Of a DNA stretch of 37,388 bases, positions 37,064-37,388 are shown one piece after another. The translations under genes and the position numbers were made by a program. The notes beneath the pieces are model-generated. The model worked only from the letters and a program-made list of their open reading frames with translations, had not been told where the DNA came from and ran no database searches. Source of the stretch: an uncultured Massilia sp. (lineage in GTDB: Bacteria > Pseudomonadota > Gammaproteobacteria > Burkholderiales > Burkholderiaceae_D); contig CAJYQM010000497.1 of the NCBI GenBank assembly GCA_913777025.1, forward strand, positions 1 through 37,388, read 5' to 3'. Position 1 is the first letter of the stretch. Each line of letters starts with the position of its first letter.

Positions 37064-37388
37064 AGGCACATCGCATCCGACTCGATCCGAACAATACGCA
37101 ACGTACTCATCTGGCGCGCGCAGTCGGCGTTGCGCGCTTCGCGTACAACTGGGCGCTGACCGAATGGAAAGTCCAGTACACCGCATGGAAGGCCGACCCG
37201 GCCTTGCAAAGACCGAGCGAGGCCGCCTTGCGGCGCCAGCTCAACGCCATCAAGCGAGAGCAGTTTCCCTGGATGCTGGACGTGACCAAGTGCGCGCCAC
37301 AGATGGCGATCATGCAGCTGGGCCGGGCTTTCGAAAATTTCTTCGCCGGGCGCGCACGCTATCCGACCTACCGGTCCAAGGGCGTGGA
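37057..37388 (+). CDS. tnpB: TnpB RNA-guided nuclease, N-terminal part (truncated by window edge)
   Basis: About 110 residues are visible, beginning MLKAHRIRLDPNNTQRTHLA and containing ARFAYNWALTEWK, WMLDVTKCAPQMAIMQL and ARYPTYRSKG, all typical of the TnpB (OrfB) N-terminal wedge and helical region. TnpB proteins are RuvC-like nucleases guided by an RNA from the element's right end; they are ancestors of Cas12. The ATG lies within the last codons of tnpA (7-bp overlap), suggesting coupled translation. The RuvC and zinc-ribbon parts lie beyond the window, so intactness is unknown. Confidence 0.9.
   Translation, partial: MLKAHRIRLDPNNTQRTHLARAVGVARFAYNWALTEWKVQYTAWKADPALQRPSEAALRRQLNAIKREQFPWMLDVTKCAPQMAIMQLGRAFENFFAGRARYPTYRSKGV

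Larger units (their letters stand above)
36416..37388 (+). mobile_element. IS607-family insertion sequence (left part, right end outside window)
   Basis: A serine-recombinase tnpA overlaps a tnpB gene by 7 bp, the defining arrangement of IS607 elements. The left end must lie between the porin remnant start (36401) and tnpA (36440); its exact base cannot be fixed because IS607 makes no target duplication and lacks inverted terminal repeats. The right end, which would carry the guide (omega) RNA, is beyond 37388. Confidence 0.85.

Overview
The window is GC-rich, densely coded chromosomal DNA with the gene content of a betaproteobacterium of the order Burkholderiales, most like Oxalobacteraceae (Massilia/Telluria-type). 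This placement is inferred from gene families and neighbourhoods (pcm-like/rhodanese/tolC, nadK-recN, hemH/grpE/dnaK/dnaJ, IS607), not from a search. Most of it is ordinary core or shell genome; the last ~1.4 kb is accessory.

Layout. 1-1431: two tandem TraB/GumN-like proteins, the first cut by the window edge. 1435-4133: an EpsC-type serine O-acetyltransferase with a clear sigma70 promoter, a flavin-dependent PPOX protein divergent from an AraC regulator, and tRNA-Gly(CCC). 4170-10381: a YeeE/YedE sulfur transporter, a hybrid histidine kinase and a membrane GGDEF-EAL protein. 10386-14415: a zinc deacylase divergent from trmB, then a LytS/LytTR-type two-component pair. 14530-18747, minus strand: recQ, uppP, a PH-domain membrane protein and a cysteine-cluster protein, divergent from a TetR regulator. 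19693-22106: PIMT-like methyltransferase, rhodanese and TolC-type outer-membrane protein, ending at a strong bidirectional terminator. 22179-25901, minus strand: ribB behind an FMN riboswitch, gloA, an OsmC peroxidase, a sorbosone dehydrogenase-like protein and a small hydrophilic protein. 26050-35931: a DUF3667 membrane protein, then a stress and housekeeping block of nadK-recN, hemH, grpE, dnaK, dnaJ and a beta-carbonic anhydrase. 35963-37388: a decayed porin gene abutting an IS607-family element (serine recombinase plus the start of TnpB) that runs off the right edge.

Regulation readable from sequence: an SOS (LexA) box over the nadK-recN promoter; two sigma32-type promoters, before grpE and before dnaK, both with 13-nt spacers; an FMN riboswitch before ribB; good sigma70 promoters for epsC, the PH-domain gene and tetR; and intrinsic terminators after tolC/ribB, dnaK and dnaJ.

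The most unusual observation is a ~92-bp palindromic repeat inside the variable region of the FMN riboswitch. A related ~107-bp copy lies between the convergent LytTR-regulator and recQ genes. No CRISPR array, prophage or clearly new multi-gene system was seen. The nearest to a special system is the IS607 TnpA/TnpB module, whose guide-RNA end lies outside the window.
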